Under the pieces are notes generated by a model, which made no database searches, was not told where the DNA came from, and was given only the letters and a program-made list of their open reading frames with translations. Positions 16,591 through 24,975 of a stretch of DNA of 64,000 bases are shown piece after piece (positions within the stretch are counted from its first letter, which is position 1; the number at the start of each line of letters is the position of its first letter). This DNA comes from URNF01 sp045634325 (lineage in GTDB: Bacteria; Bacillota; Clostridia; Oscillospirales; Acutalibacteraceae). Where the stretch lies: contig JAZRAA010000016.1 of the NCBI GenBank assembly GCA_045634325.1, forward strand, positions 129,542-193,541, in the 5' to 3' direction. Made by a program: the position numbers and the translations under genes.

Positions 16591-17619
16591 TTAATTTAAA
16601 GAGTCAAAACATACATTGAAAAGGCCGGTGGCATCGTCAAATCGTCCGTCAGCGTTGGGGGAATTCATCATTACGGCGATAAGCTTGACGCCGTTTCTTT
16701 CGGCGGCAGCAGCGAGACAATAGCCCGCTTCACTTGTGTATCCTGTTTTCAAACCGGTTGCGCCTTCGAAATAGAAACGGTTATCGGAGCGCAATAAGTA
16801 GTTGGTGTTATACCACGTGATGCCCGCTTCGCCTGAAAGCAGGGAACGTACCGCTTTTTCTTCGCCGACCACCTGTGCCAGCAACGGATTGTTTAGAGCC
16901 GCTTTGCCAATCAACGCCATGTCGGCGGCGGTGGTGTAGTGGTTAGCATCATGGATGCCGTCGGGGTTAGCGAAATGCGAATTCTTTGCGCCCAGTTCTT
17001 TTGCCATCACATTCATCTCGTCGCAAAACGCCTTGATGGCATCTTGTGTGGAGATGGTTTGGTCGCCCTTGATGATGCGCCCGACGTTAGCGGCGGCTGT
17101 GTATGCCGCATCGTTGCCGGAAGGGAGGATGATCGCTTCCAACATCGTTTGCAGGTCCAGTTTGTTGCCGCGTCCTAAATGTGCGACACTGGATTGCGGG
17201 TCAATTAACCGAATTTCATCGCCTACCGTGAACACGGTGTCGTTGTTTGCAAATTTTAACGTTACCAAACAGGTTAGCAACTTGGTGGTGCTGGCGGGAT
17301 AGCACCGCTTGTCCGCATTTTTGCTGTACAGTACGGTGTCGCTGTTGACATCATACAGTACGATACATTCGGAAGCCGTGTTCTGATCGATAAATTCTTT
17401 TGGTAGGGAAATGGTCACGGTGGGTGCGGGCGGCTCGGTTTGCTCAGTGGATGGATTTTCCACCTGTTCTCCCGACGGTATTGCGCTTTTGATGAGTGTC
17501 GCTATCAAAATGGCAAACAGCAATGCCGCCAATGCCATAATGCCGATGAGCGCCGCTTTGATGCGGGCACGGGTACGGCGACGGCGGTTGTTTCTGCGAT
17601 TGTTATATACAGGTGCCAT
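16591..17619 (-). CDS. D-alanyl-D-alanine carboxypeptidase (S11, PBP5/DacF type)
   Basis: Trims the terminal D-alanine of peptidoglycan stem peptides outside the membrane. The 342-residue protein begins with a basic stretch and a membrane segment near residues 23-47, then a Pro/Thr-rich linker. The three penicillin-binding motifs are present: PASTTKLLTC (SxxK), PSGNDAAY (SxN) and LKTGYTSEAG (KTG). The anchor is at the N-terminus, unlike the C-terminal helix of classical PBP5. The neighbouring SpoIID-like gene points to a sporulation or wall-remodelling role, by inference. Confidence 0.93.
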   Translation of the reverse strand: MAPVYNNRRNNRRRRTRARIKAALIGIMALAALLFAILIATLIKSAIPSGEQVENPSTEQTEPPAPTVTISLPKEFIDQNTASECIVLYDVNSDTVLYSKNADKRCYPASTTKLLTCLVTLKFANNDTVFTVGDEIRLIDPQSSVAHLGRGNKLDLQTMLEAIILPSGNDAAYTAAANVGRIIKGDQTISTQDAIKAFCDEMNVMAKELGAKNSHFANPDGIHDANHYTTAADMALIGKAALNNPLLAQVVGEEKAVRSLLSGEAGITWYNTNYLLRSDNRFYFEGATGLKTGYTSEAGYCLAAAAERNGVKLIAVMMNSPNADGRFDDATGLFNVCFDSLN

Positions 17620-17650
17620 ATATGCTCGTCCTTTATTTTTTGATATTCCT

Positions 17651-17680
17651 ATAATACCAATTTTTACAGGGGAATGTCAA
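17651..17680 (-). promoter_or_regulatory. Promoter of the carboxypeptidase gene
   Basis: On the minus strand TTGACA (17675-17680), an 18-base spacer and TATTAT (17651-17656), between the SpoIID-like stop and the carboxypeptidase start. Confidence 0.7.
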
Positions 17681-17683
17681 TGT

Positions 17684-18649
17684 CTATTTATCAGCGAGGA
17701 CGGTATTGGGATAATAATGCAATAAAATTTCGCGGTAGTCAGCACCGTTGTTTGCCATGTATATAGCGCCTGTCTGGCTCATACCCACATTATGCCCGTA
17801 ACCACGCACGGTAAATTGAAATGTTTCTTCTTTGTATGCTACCGTGAAGCAGGCAGAACGCAGCGAAAGTGCAGTGCGCACATCCGTTCCTTTGAAAATT
17901 GTACCGCAAATCTCGACGGTCTTGACAAAACCGCTGTCGGTGGTATCGGGCGTTCCAAACCATGTGTCTGCATCGCCGCTGACGGTGAATTGTGGGTTGT
18001 GAGCTTCTAGTAGTGCTTCCAGTTCTGCCACGGTAAAGGTGGCAGTGGTTTCATATGCATCTGCCTGTAAATCTCCAAAACTGTCTACCGGTGTGAGATA
18101 CGGATAGTCGCCGCCCCACACGTCCGTAGCGTGTTCGGTTAATCCCGCACTAATGGCGTGGTAGCACGCAGTGATAGGCTCACCATCATATAAAATGCGT
18201 TTGCCCTCTACGGCTTGCACGGCGGAGGAAATGGTCGCATAATATTGCGTGAAATTGTCACCGAACCGTTGTTGCAACCCTTCTTTGGTGCCGTAGGTGA
18301 AAAAGGTGTCGGGGACGTTGGAAAATATGCCGTCTTCAGCGGCGTTACGTTGTTTACAATAATAGGTATACGCAGCTACCGCCTGTGCTTTTAATGCTTC
18401 TGTGGGTGCCAAGGGGCTCATTTCACAAGTCACAATGCCGATGAGAAAAGATTGTTCGTCCATGGTAATAACATCACCGGTTTGCGTGTTTTTCACTTTA
18501 AATACCGCTTTTTGCGTTTGGACAGTTTGGGTGCTGACCGGCTCGGATGATGATGCATCATTTTCTTTTGAGGCGTTTGTTGAAAAAGCGCAAAACGGCG
18601 TTGTAAACATGACCAGTATGGATAAAACGGTTAATAGGATATATCCCAT
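17684..18649 (-). CDS. SpoIID/LytB-domain protein (stage II sporulation protein D-like)
   Basis: Probable peptidoglycan lytic transglycosylase of the SpoIID family, needed for engulfment in spore formers. The 321-residue protein starts with a signal/anchor segment (residues 1-25) and a Ser/Thr-rich linker. Family motifs are LIGIVTCEMSP and EALKAQAVAAYTYY (with the catalytic glutamate of the family), and GYGHNVGMSQTGA near the end. The start is ATG 18649, eight bases after a perfect AAAGGAGG; the open frame runs 87 bases further upstream, but those starts lack a ribosome site. Whether it is SpoIID itself or a paralogue cannot be told. Confidence 0.88.
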   Translation of the reverse strand: MGYILLTVLSILVMFTTPFCAFSTNASKENDASSSEPVSTQTVQTQKAVFKVKNTQTGDVITMDEQSFLIGIVTCEMSPLAPTEALKAQAVAAYTYYCKQRNAAEDGIFSNVPDTFFTYGTKEGLQQRFGDNFTQYYATISSAVQAVEGKRILYDGEPITACYHAISAGLTEHATDVWGGDYPYLTPVDSFGDLQADAYETTATFTVAELEALLEAHNPQFTVSGDADTWFGTPDTTDSGFVKTVEICGTIFKGTDVRTALSLRSACFTVAYKEETFQFTVRGYGHNVGMSQTGAIYMANNGADYREILLHYYPNTVLADK

Positions 18650-18794
18650 GGAATAGCCTCCTTTATTTGCACGATTTTTGTTGTTCTCTTTCATTTTTAT
18701 ATATATTTTCTTCCGTTTTTTCAAATGCAACAGCAAGAATTGAAATTTATAAAAACAAAAATTGCAGTAATGCGGAAAACGAAAACATAAACGC

Positions 18795-18823
18795 TTGACT
18801 TTCGATAGGGGATGCGATATACT
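18795..18823 (+). promoter_or_regulatory. Promoter of citrate synthase
   Basis: TTGACT (18795-18800), a 17-base spacer and TATACT (18818-18823), 38 bases before the gene. Confidence 0.85.
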
Positions 18824-18861
18824 TATTAGAACTATATATTCGGTTTAATAGAGGGTTGACT

Positions 18862-20226
18862 ATGCAAAACGAAACAATACAACTTTCGGACACCACCTTG
18901 TCCAGTTTATGCGAGGAATTACAGAAAAATAACCGCATTCCTCCCGAAAAATTCCAGAAATATCATGTCAAAAGAGGATTGCGCAATGAAGATGGTTCCG
19001 GCGTTATGGCGGGGCTTACTTTGGTGTGTAACGTGCACGGCTATGTAATCAACGAAGGCGAGCGTTCTCCGGTGGAAGGCAAACTGACCTATCGTGGCTA
19101 TAATATTGAGGATTTGGTCAATGGTACCCACGCCGACGGACGATTTGGGTATGAGGAAATTGCGTGGTTGTTGCTGTTTGGTAAATTGCCCACCGAGAAG
19201 CAGTTGGAAGGGTTTATCGATTTGCTTTCGGAATACCGCGAACTGCCGGAAAATTTCGTGGAAAACATGATGGTGCGTATGCCGTCCCCTGATATTATGA
19301 ATCAGATGAGCCGTGCGGTTTTGGCGTTGTATGCAGAGGATAATGACCCCGATACCATTTCGGACAAAAACGTGCTGCGTCAATCGATTGCGTTGCTTGC
19401 TAAAATGCCTAATATTATGGCGCACGCATATCAAATCAGACGGCGCTATTATGATAAACAAAGTATGTATTTCCATCCCAACATAAAGGGACTTTCCACG
19501 GCGGAAACCATTCTGCACGGCATTCGTGCGGATTCTAATTTTACCGCTGAAGAAGCACATATTCTCGATTTGTGCTTGATGTTGCATGCGGAGCATGGCG
19601 GCGGTAATAACTCTACCTTTGCGGCGCGTGTGTTGTCTTCTTCGGGCACCGATACGTATGCGGCTTTATCTGCCGCTATCGGCGCGCTCAAAGGTCCGCG
19701 TCACGGCGGCGCCAATATCAAAGTGATGCAGATGCTCGAATATCTCAAAGCCGGTATTCATAACTGGAATGACGACGATGAGGTTGCGGCTTTTGTGGAA
19801 AAATTGATGCGTGGTGAGGCGGGCGACCGTACCGGCTTGGTATATGGTATGGGTCACGCTGTGTATACCTTGTCTGACCCGCGTGCCGTTATTCTTAAAA
19901 AATGCGCGTATGACCTTGCGGAGAAAAAAGGGTTCGGCGATGAATTCCGACTGCTTGAAGCGGTAGAAAGGGTTACACCTGCTGTGTTTGAAAAAATGCA
20001 CGGGGACAGCAAGGCGCTGTGTGCCAACGTGGATATGTATTCCGGCCTTGTGTACAAGACTTTGGGAATTGAAGAGGCGTTGTTTACGCCGTTGTTCGCT
20101 GTTGCGCGTATGGCGGGTTGGAGTGCACATCGCTTGGAAGAAATCACTACCGGTGGTCGTATCATTCGTCCTGCTTATAAAGCCATAGCCGGTGAAAATA
20201 CATATACACCGATTCGAGACCGTTAA
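18862..20226 (+). CDS. gltA: Citrate synthase
   Basis: Condenses acetyl-CoA and oxaloacetate to citrate; in an anaerobe this mainly supplies 2-oxoglutarate for glutamate, the precursor of the arginine operon nearby. The 454-residue protein shows the active-site regions LHAEHGGGNNSTFAA and GPRHGGANIKV and the histidine in GMGHAVYTLSDPR. It belongs to the longer clostridial form with an N-terminal extension of about 60 residues. The start is ATG 18862 behind AGAGGG. The next gene follows 14 bases on and is probably co-transcribed. A 2-methylcitrate synthase activity cannot be excluded. Confidence 0.93.
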   Translation: MQNETIQLSDTTLSSLCEELQKNNRIPPEKFQKYHVKRGLRNEDGSGVMAGLTLVCNVHGYVINEGERSPVEGKLTYRGYNIEDLVNGTHADGRFGYEEIAWLLLFGKLPTEKQLEGFIDLLSEYRELPENFVENMMVRMPSPDIMNQMSRAVLALYAEDNDPDTISDKNVLRQSIALLAKMPNIMAHAYQIRRRYYDKQSMYFHPNIKGLSTAETILHGIRADSNFTAEEAHILDLCLMLHAEHGGGNNSTFAARVLSSSGTDTYAALSAAIGALKGPRHGGANIKVMQMLEYLKAGIHNWNDDDEVAAFVEKLMRGEAGDRTGLVYGMGHAVYTLSDPRAVILKKCAYDLAEKKGFGDEFRLLEAVERVTPAVFEKMHGDSKALCANVDMYSGLVYKTLGIEEALFTPLFAVARMAGWSAHRLEEITTGGRIIRPAYKAIAGENTYTPIRDR

Positions 20227-20240
20227 AGGAGCGCTGTTGT

Positions 20241-21230
20241 ATGTTCAAGTGGAATAAAATGAGCGTTGCATTACCCGTGACCTTATTGATGACTGTGTTG
20301 GTAACGGTGTTGCGTGTTACCTTGGTGCCGTGGTTACAGAAAGGCGAAAATGCGGTATACAGTTATGTTATCGTGGGAACCATGGTGGCCACGATGATAG
20401 GAATTTTTGCGTTGTTGCGTGCGGGTCGCTGCACACTTCCCGTATTGCCGACTGCAACGGGAGACTGGGTGTTTCCGGTCGGGTTTGCGTTGATTGCGGT
20501 GGGCGGCTGTATTGCCTTTTCTACCGTATACGATATATATCAATACGCTTTCAATGGTATTGCGCCGCCACCTGCACATACGGTAAGCAGTGGGGTGGAC
20601 CGCATAGCATTATTGATGTGCTTTGTTTGCGGTGTTTTAGCCGGTATTTATTTCATCTCTTTAGGCATCAGATGGCTTATAAAAGGAGAGCAAGTCTCCG
20701 GCATGATGCCGATACTCGCTCTTGCCCCGACTTTCTGGGTATGGACACGGTTGGCTCGGTATGAGGTATCGTATGCCAGTGCGGTAGAAGTATACCAGAG
20801 TTTCTATGATTTCGGCATGTTGCTGATGAGTATGCTGTTTTTATTCACATTCGCGCGACAGGTGGCAAACGTGCAAGCGAAAAAACCGTATATCACGATA
20901 TTTTTCGCTTTGTGTACCGTCTTTTTAGGCGTTTCCGGCTCGTTGGCAAGAATATGCTTTTTCTTGTCGGGAGACGGTGATGCATACCGCGCGGGTCAGT
21001 TGGCGGGTATCGCCGATTTGGCAGTGGGTATTTTAGCGGGCGTGTTTGCTGTTTTGTGGTTATGCGGTGTAAAGAACTATCGTACGGTTGCTATTTCTCA
21101 GACATCGAAAACCGCGTTTTTTGATGAAGATGAACAACTCGAAGATTTGTCTTCGGAAGAGGCCGAAGAGTTTAACATCATCAGTATGTTGCGGTTTATC
21201 GATTCTGACGAAGAGGAGCAAGATGACTGA
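20241..21230 (+). CDS. Multi-pass membrane protein of unknown function
   Basis: 329-residue protein that I do not recognise. About eight hydrophobic segments span most of it (first near residues 8-28, last near 270-290), followed by a strongly acidic, Glu/Asp/Ser-rich cytoplasmic tail of about 40 residues ending EEEQDD. It has a good AAAGGAG site 14 bases after citrate synthase. Its last 35 bases overlap the convergent gene at 21196-21870. No transporter or enzyme motif was seen. Confidence 0.8.
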   Translation: MFKWNKMSVALPVTLLMTVLVTVLRVTLVPWLQKGENAVYSYVIVGTMVATMIGIFALLRAGRCTLPVLPTATGDWVFPVGFALIAVGGCIAFSTVYDIYQYAFNGIAPPPAHTVSSGVDRIALLMCFVCGVLAGIYFISLGIRWLIKGEQVSGMMPILALAPTFWVWTRLARYEVSYASAVEVYQSFYDFGMLLMSMLFLFTFARQVANVQAKKPYITIFFALCTVFLGVSGSLARICFFLSGDGDAYRAGQLAGIADLAVGILAGVFAVLWLCGVKNYRTVAISQTSKTAFFDEDEQLEDLSSEEAEEFNIISMLRFIDSDEEEQDD

Positions 21231-21870
21231 AAGCGGCGTTGACCGCAGATAAAGGGTTTTGTAGAATGTCGTCTACACTTGTTAATGGTTGACAAGGGTA
21301 GGCGACATTTTGTTTGAGCGGTGAAAAATGCAGAATAGCGGTGTCATCGGTTTGCAATACTCTGCCGCCATGTGCCGCCGCTACTGCTCGCGGTAAGGCG
21401 AGTGAGGCAGTGTTGAATTTTCCTTGTATGCAAACAGAAAACGCGGGAATATCCACGAAAACATGTATACTGCTTGAGTTTTGTGCGGCGGTGCGTAATA
21501 GTTGTATGATCGCCAGCGTGAGATAGCGTGGATAGATGGCAGAGGGTGTGTCGTTACCTTTTGTTTCCATGAAAACGGTATAGCCGTTAGCGTTTAACAA
21601 TCGCTTTGCGGCGAATAGTTGGCTGCTCACCAATTGCCCTATATTGACCAGATAGAGTTGCGGTTGCAAACAGCTTTTTCGCATTTCACTTAAAGTTTTC
21701 AGCGCACATGCACACTCCGCCGTAAACAGTGTTTCCAAAGCGGTATGATACATCCAGTTCTCTTGGAATTGTGGTTGTTCCAGTAAAATATTTGCCAGCA
21801 AACAACGCCAGGTAGGTTCAGGTAATGCGTGGACCGGGATAACTTTGGGGTGGATATAGTTTTTGTGCAT
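21196..21870 (-). CDS. Degenerate histidine-kinase-like protein (putative GHKL ATPase remnant)
   Basis: 224-residue protein without a clear family. The C-terminal half resembles a histidine-kinase ATPase domain: LAIIQLLRTAAQNS in the place of the N box, and ALPRAVAAAHGGRVLQ where kinases have the last helix and G2 box. No phosphoacceptor histidine box or intact G1 box is visible, so kinase activity is doubtful. It may be an adaptor or a diverged anti-sigma-type ATPase. The start is ATG 21870 behind AAAAGGAG. Its 3' end overlaps the convergent membrane-protein gene by 35 bases. The call is an inference from pattern only. Confidence 0.55.
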   Translation of the reverse strand: MHKNYIHPKVIPVHALPEPTWRCLLANILLEQPQFQENWMYHTALETLFTAECACALKTLSEMRKSCLQPQLYLVNIGQLVSSQLFAAKRLLNANGYTVFMETKGNDTPSAIYPRYLTLAIIQLLRTAAQNSSSIHVFVDIPAFSVCIQGKFNTASLALPRAVAAAHGGRVLQTDDTAILHFSPLKQNVAYPCQPLTSVDDILQNPLSAVNAAFSHLAPLRQNR

Positions 21871-21981
21871 AATAACTCCTTTTAGCGGTGGTCAAAAATA
21901 TGATAATATGTTGGGAACTTACCGTTTTTTTACATAGTTTTTGTTCAACCTCACCAAAATGAGAGAAAATCGATTAAAAAA

Positions 21982-22022
21982 TTGACAAAGATATTGCTTT
22001 TTTTATTAAAAAAGGCTAGAAT
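21982..22022 (+). promoter_or_regulatory. Promoter region of gap
   Basis: Two overlapping readings: TTGCTT (21994-21999), 17 bases, TAGAAT (22017-22022); or TTGACA (21982-21987), 16 bases, TATTAA (22004-22009). The first places the start nearer the gene. Confidence 0.6.
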
Positions 22023-22056
22023 ATACAAAGAAAAATTTGTTTGGAGGTTATTCATT

Positions 22057-23073
22057 ATGGCAGTTAAAGTTGCAATCAATGGTTTTGGCCGTATTGGCCG
22101 TCTGGCTTTCCGTCAGATGTTCGGCGCCGAGGGTTATGAGTTGGTCGCTATCAACGATTTGACCAAACCCAGCATGCTCGCTCATCTTTTGAAATACGAC
22201 ACCGCTCAGGGTCGTTACGACGGTCATGTTGTCACTGCTGACGACGAAGCCGGCACCATCACCGTGGACGGCAAAGTCCTCAAAATCTATGCTGAAAAAG
22301 ACGCGAAAGATTTGCCCTGGGGCGAAATCGGCGTTGACGTAGTGCTGGAATGCACCGGCTTCTATTGCAGCAAAGCAAAGAGCCAGGCGCACATCGATGC
22401 CGGCGCGAAAAAGGTTGTTATCTCCGCTCCCGCGGGCAACGACCTGAAAACTATCGTTTTCTCCGTTAACGAGAAAACTCTGGATGCTAACGACACCATC
22501 ATCTCCGCTGCATCCTGCACCACCAACTGCTTGGCTCCCATGGCCAAAGCGCTCAACGACTATGCTCCTATCCAGAGCGGTATCATGACCACCGTGCATG
22601 CTTACACCGGCGACCAGATGATTCTGGACGGCCCGCATCGCAAAGGTGATCTCCGCCGTGCTCGTGCAGGTGCACAGAACATCGTTCCCAACTCCACCGG
22701 TGCTGCTAAAGCTATCGGCTTGGTTATTCCGGAACTCAACGGCAAACTCATCGGCTCCGCTCAGCGCGTGCCCACCTGCACCGGTTCTACCACTTTGTTG
22801 GTGGCTGTTGTGAAAGGTAAGGACGTCACCGTTGACGGCATCAACGCTGCTATGAAAGCTGCTGCTTCCGATTCCTTCGGTTACAACGAGGACCAGATTG
22901 TGTCTTCTGACATCATCGGCATCCGTTATGGTTCTTTGTTCGACGCTACCCAGACCATGGTTGCGAAAATCGACGACGACACCTATCAGGTGCAGGTCGT
23001 GTCCTGGTACGACAACGAGAACTCTTACACCAGCCAGATGGTGCGTACCATTAAATATTTCGCTGAAATCTAA
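22057..23073 (+). CDS. gap: Glyceraldehyde-3-phosphate dehydrogenase
   Basis: Glycolytic enzyme oxidising glyceraldehyde-3-phosphate with NAD and phosphate. The 338-residue protein starts with the Rossmann motif AINGFGRIGRLAFRQ and has the catalytic cysteine in SAASCTTNCLAPMAK near residue 155, and the C-terminal SWYDNENSYTSQM. The start is ATG 22057 behind TTGGAGG. Codon use leans to C-ending codons more than neighbouring genes, as expected for a highly expressed protein. It is a single-gene transcript with a strong terminator. Confidence 0.97.
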   Translation: MAVKVAINGFGRIGRLAFRQMFGAEGYELVAINDLTKPSMLAHLLKYDTAQGRYDGHVVTADDEAGTITVDGKVLKIYAEKDAKDLPWGEIGVDVVLECTGFYCSKAKSQAHIDAGAKKVVISAPAGNDLKTIVFSVNEKTLDANDTIISAASCTTNCLAPMAKALNDYAPIQSGIMTTVHAYTGDQMILDGPHRKGDLRRARAGAQNIVPNSTGAAKAIGLVIPELNGKLIGSAQRVPTCTGSTTLLVAVVKGKDVTVDGINAAMKAAASDSFGYNEDQIVSSDIIGIRYGSLFDATQTMVAKIDDDTYQVQVVSWYDNENSYTSQMVRTIKYFAEI

Positions 23074-23093
23074 TTTCAGAAAATACGGTATTG

Positions 23094-23131
23094 AAAACGG
23101 GTGTTGCCGCTGTGCAACACCCGTTTTTTTT
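23094..23131. terminator. Terminator of gap (bidirectional)
   Basis: Arms AAAACGGGTGTTGC and GCAACACCCGTTTT around CGCTGT, followed by more T. On the minus strand it can end the small convergent gene. Confidence 0.92.
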
Positions 23132-23286
23132 TAGGTTGCGGTATATCTGTTTGCAAAATCTCTTAATTCGTCTATATTTTTAATTTTCACACCGCTTTGA
23201 AAAACTGCTTCTTGTACCACTTTGGGTAAACCATTGAAAAACGCGCGCATACTTTCATCCTTGAAAATCTCGTGTTGTTGATGCAT
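23131..23286 (-). CDS. Small protein of 51 residues, unknown function
   Basis: Short open frame with an excellent ribosome site, GGAGGTGA, four or five bases before ATG 23286. The product starts MHQQHEIFKDESMRAFFNGL and ends NRYTAT. It is amphipathic and charged, with no membrane segment and one central run, VVQEAVFQSGVKIKN, that looks helical. The stop codon adjoins the gap terminator, which works in both directions. Codons look like those of the host. Function unknown; presence inferred from the ribosome site and the tidy gene boundaries. Confidence 0.75.
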   Translation of the reverse strand: MHQQHEIFKDESMRAFFNGLPKVVQEAVFQSGVKIKNIDELRDFANRYTAT

Positions 23287-23369
23287 TTTTCTCACCTCCG
23301 CTGATATTTTAAGCTTTTTTGTGCAAAATAGTCTTGGAAAGTGTTTGAAAAATCAGGAGGTACTGCTGT

Positions 23370-23813
23370 ATGAAAGATAGACATTTAACTGACAGTGAGG
23401 AATTGTTAAAAGAAACGGATGCGGGTTGCAAAACGGCTGTAAACAGTATTGAGGCGGTGCTGGACCGTACCGATAATCCCGCTTTGCACCGTTTGCTCAC
23501 CGAAGGCCTTAAAACGCATCAGCGTTTGGGGGATGAAATCGGCGGCATGTTGCGCGAACACGGTGATGAGGGGAAAGAACCCAATCCGATGGCGCGCGGT
23601 ATGGCGCAGATGAAAATTGACATGAAAATGCTCATTGAACCTACCGACCATACCATTGCCACTTTGATGATGGATGGTTGTAATATGGGTATACAGAAAC
23701 TCAGTGAATATATCAATCAATATAACGGTGCCGATGAGAAGGTGAAACAAATGGCAGAAAGGCTGATTTCTGCCGAACAAAAATTCATGGATGAACTACG
23801 AGAATTTTTATAA
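23370..23813 (+). CDS. Helical-bundle protein (ferritin-like/DUF2383-like), unknown function
   Basis: 147-residue, almost entirely helical, soluble protein with no signal peptide. Histidine and glutamate residues recur along the predicted helices (LHRLLTEGLKTHQRLGDE, EPTDHTIATLMMDG), which recalls ferritin-like four-helix bundles, but no full di-iron motif pair can be assigned by eye. The start is ATG 23370 behind AGGAGG, with a terminator directly after. It lies next to the prophage-like region but has its own boundaries and looks like a host gene. Confidence 0.7.
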   Translation: MKDRHLTDSEELLKETDAGCKTAVNSIEAVLDRTDNPALHRLLTEGLKTHQRLGDEIGGMLREHGDEGKEPNPMARGMAQMKIDMKMLIEPTDHTIATLMMDGCNMGIQKLSEYINQYNGADEKVKQMAERLISAEQKFMDELREFL

Positions 23814-23815
23814 AG

Positions 23816-23848
23816 AAAAAGGTGTGAGCTCGTGCTCACACCTTTTTT
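23816..23848. terminator. Bidirectional terminator between the helical-bundle gene and the repressor gene
   Basis: Arms GGTGTGAGC and GCTCACACC around TCGT, flanked by A5 and T6. It marks the left edge of the prophage-like element. Confidence 0.9.
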
Positions 23849-23854
23849 ATATAC

Positions 23855-24514
23855 TTATGCAAATTTGCGGCGGGATTCAATTACTTTGCCGAGAATGTGC
23901 ACACAAGCGGCGTCCTCGCCTTCAAAGCGGCGAGGCGGGTAGTAAGGATTGACACTTTGCAATTCGATCCAATCCGGACCATATGCAATACGTTTGACCA
24001 AGCCTTCTTCGCTGTCTACTAAAATGACCGCATACTGCCCGTTTTCCACCATTTGCTGACGGCGTACCAGCACCAAATCCCCATCGTTAATGGAGGGGGT
24101 CATACTGTCACCCGACACGCGCAACCAGAAATATTGCTCACCGGTTTGTAAAGTGGTGGGATCCACTGCCTCGTGCCCAATCACCTCTTCTTGCACAATA
24201 CCGCCAATCCCCGCACGCACGGCGCCTAAAATAGGTAGGAGGATACTGCGTTGTTGTGCGGTACCGTGTTGCTGCAACCAATCCTGCGGGCGCTCAGCGG
24301 TATCGCAATCACCCGACAGCCATTCGGGAGACACGTGAAAATGTTCCGCCAAAAATTGCAGGGTGGGCATATTTATTTTTCCGGTGTCTCCGCGTTCCCA
24401 TCGCATCACGGTGGATTTGTTGACACCGACCAGTCGTCCGATTTGCTCCAATGTTTCGCCGGAACGCTCGCGGCAAGTTCGCAAACGATAGGCGACAATC
24501 TCATTATTTCCCAT
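23855..24514 (-). CDS. Phage repressor: XRE helix-turn-helix plus S24 LexA-like peptidase
   Basis: 219-residue CI-type repressor. An XRE DNA-binding domain covers residues 5-65 (TLEQIGRLVGVNKSTVMRWE). A linker leads to an S24 autopeptidase domain with the serine in RVSGDSMTPSINDGD and the lysine in EEGLVKRI, the usual Ser-Lys dyad for RecA-stimulated self-cleavage. It should hold the element silent and release it after DNA damage, as for lambda CI, by family inference. The start is ATG 24514 behind GAAGGTG; a GTG nine bases upstream is less well placed. It is divergent from the structural genes. Confidence 0.9.
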   Translation of the reverse strand: MGNNEIVAYRLRTCRERSGETLEQIGRLVGVNKSTVMRWERGDTGKINMPTLQFLAEHFHVSPEWLSGDCDTAERPQDWLQQHGTAQQRSILLPILGAVRAGIGGIVQEEVIGHEAVDPTTLQTGEQYFWLRVSGDSMTPSINDGDLVLVRRQQMVENGQYAVILVDSEEGLVKRIAYGPDWIELQSVNPYYPPRRFEGEDAACVHILGKVIESRRKFA

Positions 24515-24537
24515 AATCCGCACCTTCTTTCGACAGT

Positions 24538-24635
24538 ATCATACCACATGTCGAATCAAAATGCAACTTATTTTTGAAAAAAGTTGCAAAACGCTATTGA
24601 CAAACCCCGAAAAACCATCTACAATTAAAGTTGCA
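24538..24635. promoter_or_regulatory. Divergent promoters with repeated AAGTTGCA half-sites (repressor switch)
   Basis: Leftward promoter: TTGCAT (24561-24566), 17 bases, TATGAT (24538-24543), read on the minus strand. Rightward promoter: TTGACA (24597-24602), 17 bases, TACAAT (24620-24625). The half-site AAGTTGCA occurs three times: inverted at 24562-24569, where it overlaps the leftward -35, at 24581-24588, and at 24628-24635 just past the rightward -10. Each copy sits where bound repressor would touch a promoter. Confidence 0.85.
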
Positions 24636-24680
24636 AAAGGAAACAAACCACGGTTTGTTGCAGTAGAGGAGGCGAAGGTG

Positions 24681-24908
24681 GTGACGGCGGCACAGTTGTG
24701 TCAACTGTTAGAACAGGTGCCGCCGGAATTGCCGGTGGCGGTGTGCGCAGATAGGAAGTTAAGCGTTATGGACACGTCAGGAGACCTTGTTTCAGGGGAT
24801 TTTTGCGGTGCTTTCGAAATAGGAGCTTCTTTGAAAAATGGACAGCTCTTTCACAGGGCGAGTGGATTTATCCCAGCCGTTTTTCTGGAAATTACGGATG
24901 AGGTATAA
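24681..24908 (+). CDS. Small prophage protein of unknown function
   Basis: 75-residue protein, first gene under the rightward promoter. The start GTG 24681 lies eight bases after AGAGGAGG; GTG 24678 is also possible. The sequence TAAQLCQLLEQVPPELPVAV resembles the start of small phage proteins that follow a repressor, but I do not recognise a family. No membrane segment or DNA-binding motif is visible. Its place suggests an early or regulatory product. Confidence 0.65.
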   Translation: MTAAQLCQLLEQVPPELPVAVCADRKLSVMDTSGDLVSGDFCGAFEIGASLKNGQLFHRASGFIPAVFLEITDEV

Positions 24909-24926
24909 ATGTATCCTTTTATTTTT

Positions 24927-24951
24927 TTGCAAATGTAGTTGCAAAATGCAA
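24927..24951. promoter_or_regulatory. Second TTGCA operator-like cluster before the TerS-like gene
   Basis: TTGCAAATGTAG is followed by the palindrome TTGCA-AAA-TGCAA (24939-24951), sharing GTTGCAAAA with the sites in the switch region. It lies 25 bases before the packaging and structural genes. A weak promoter may overlap it. Confidence 0.5.
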
Positions 24952-24975
24952 TATTTTAAAAAGAGGTGAGGAAAT

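Noticed and set aside
21982..22056. Upstream extension of the gap reading frame
   Set aside because: It overlaps the promoter; the ATG at 22057 has the ribosome site and matches the family start.
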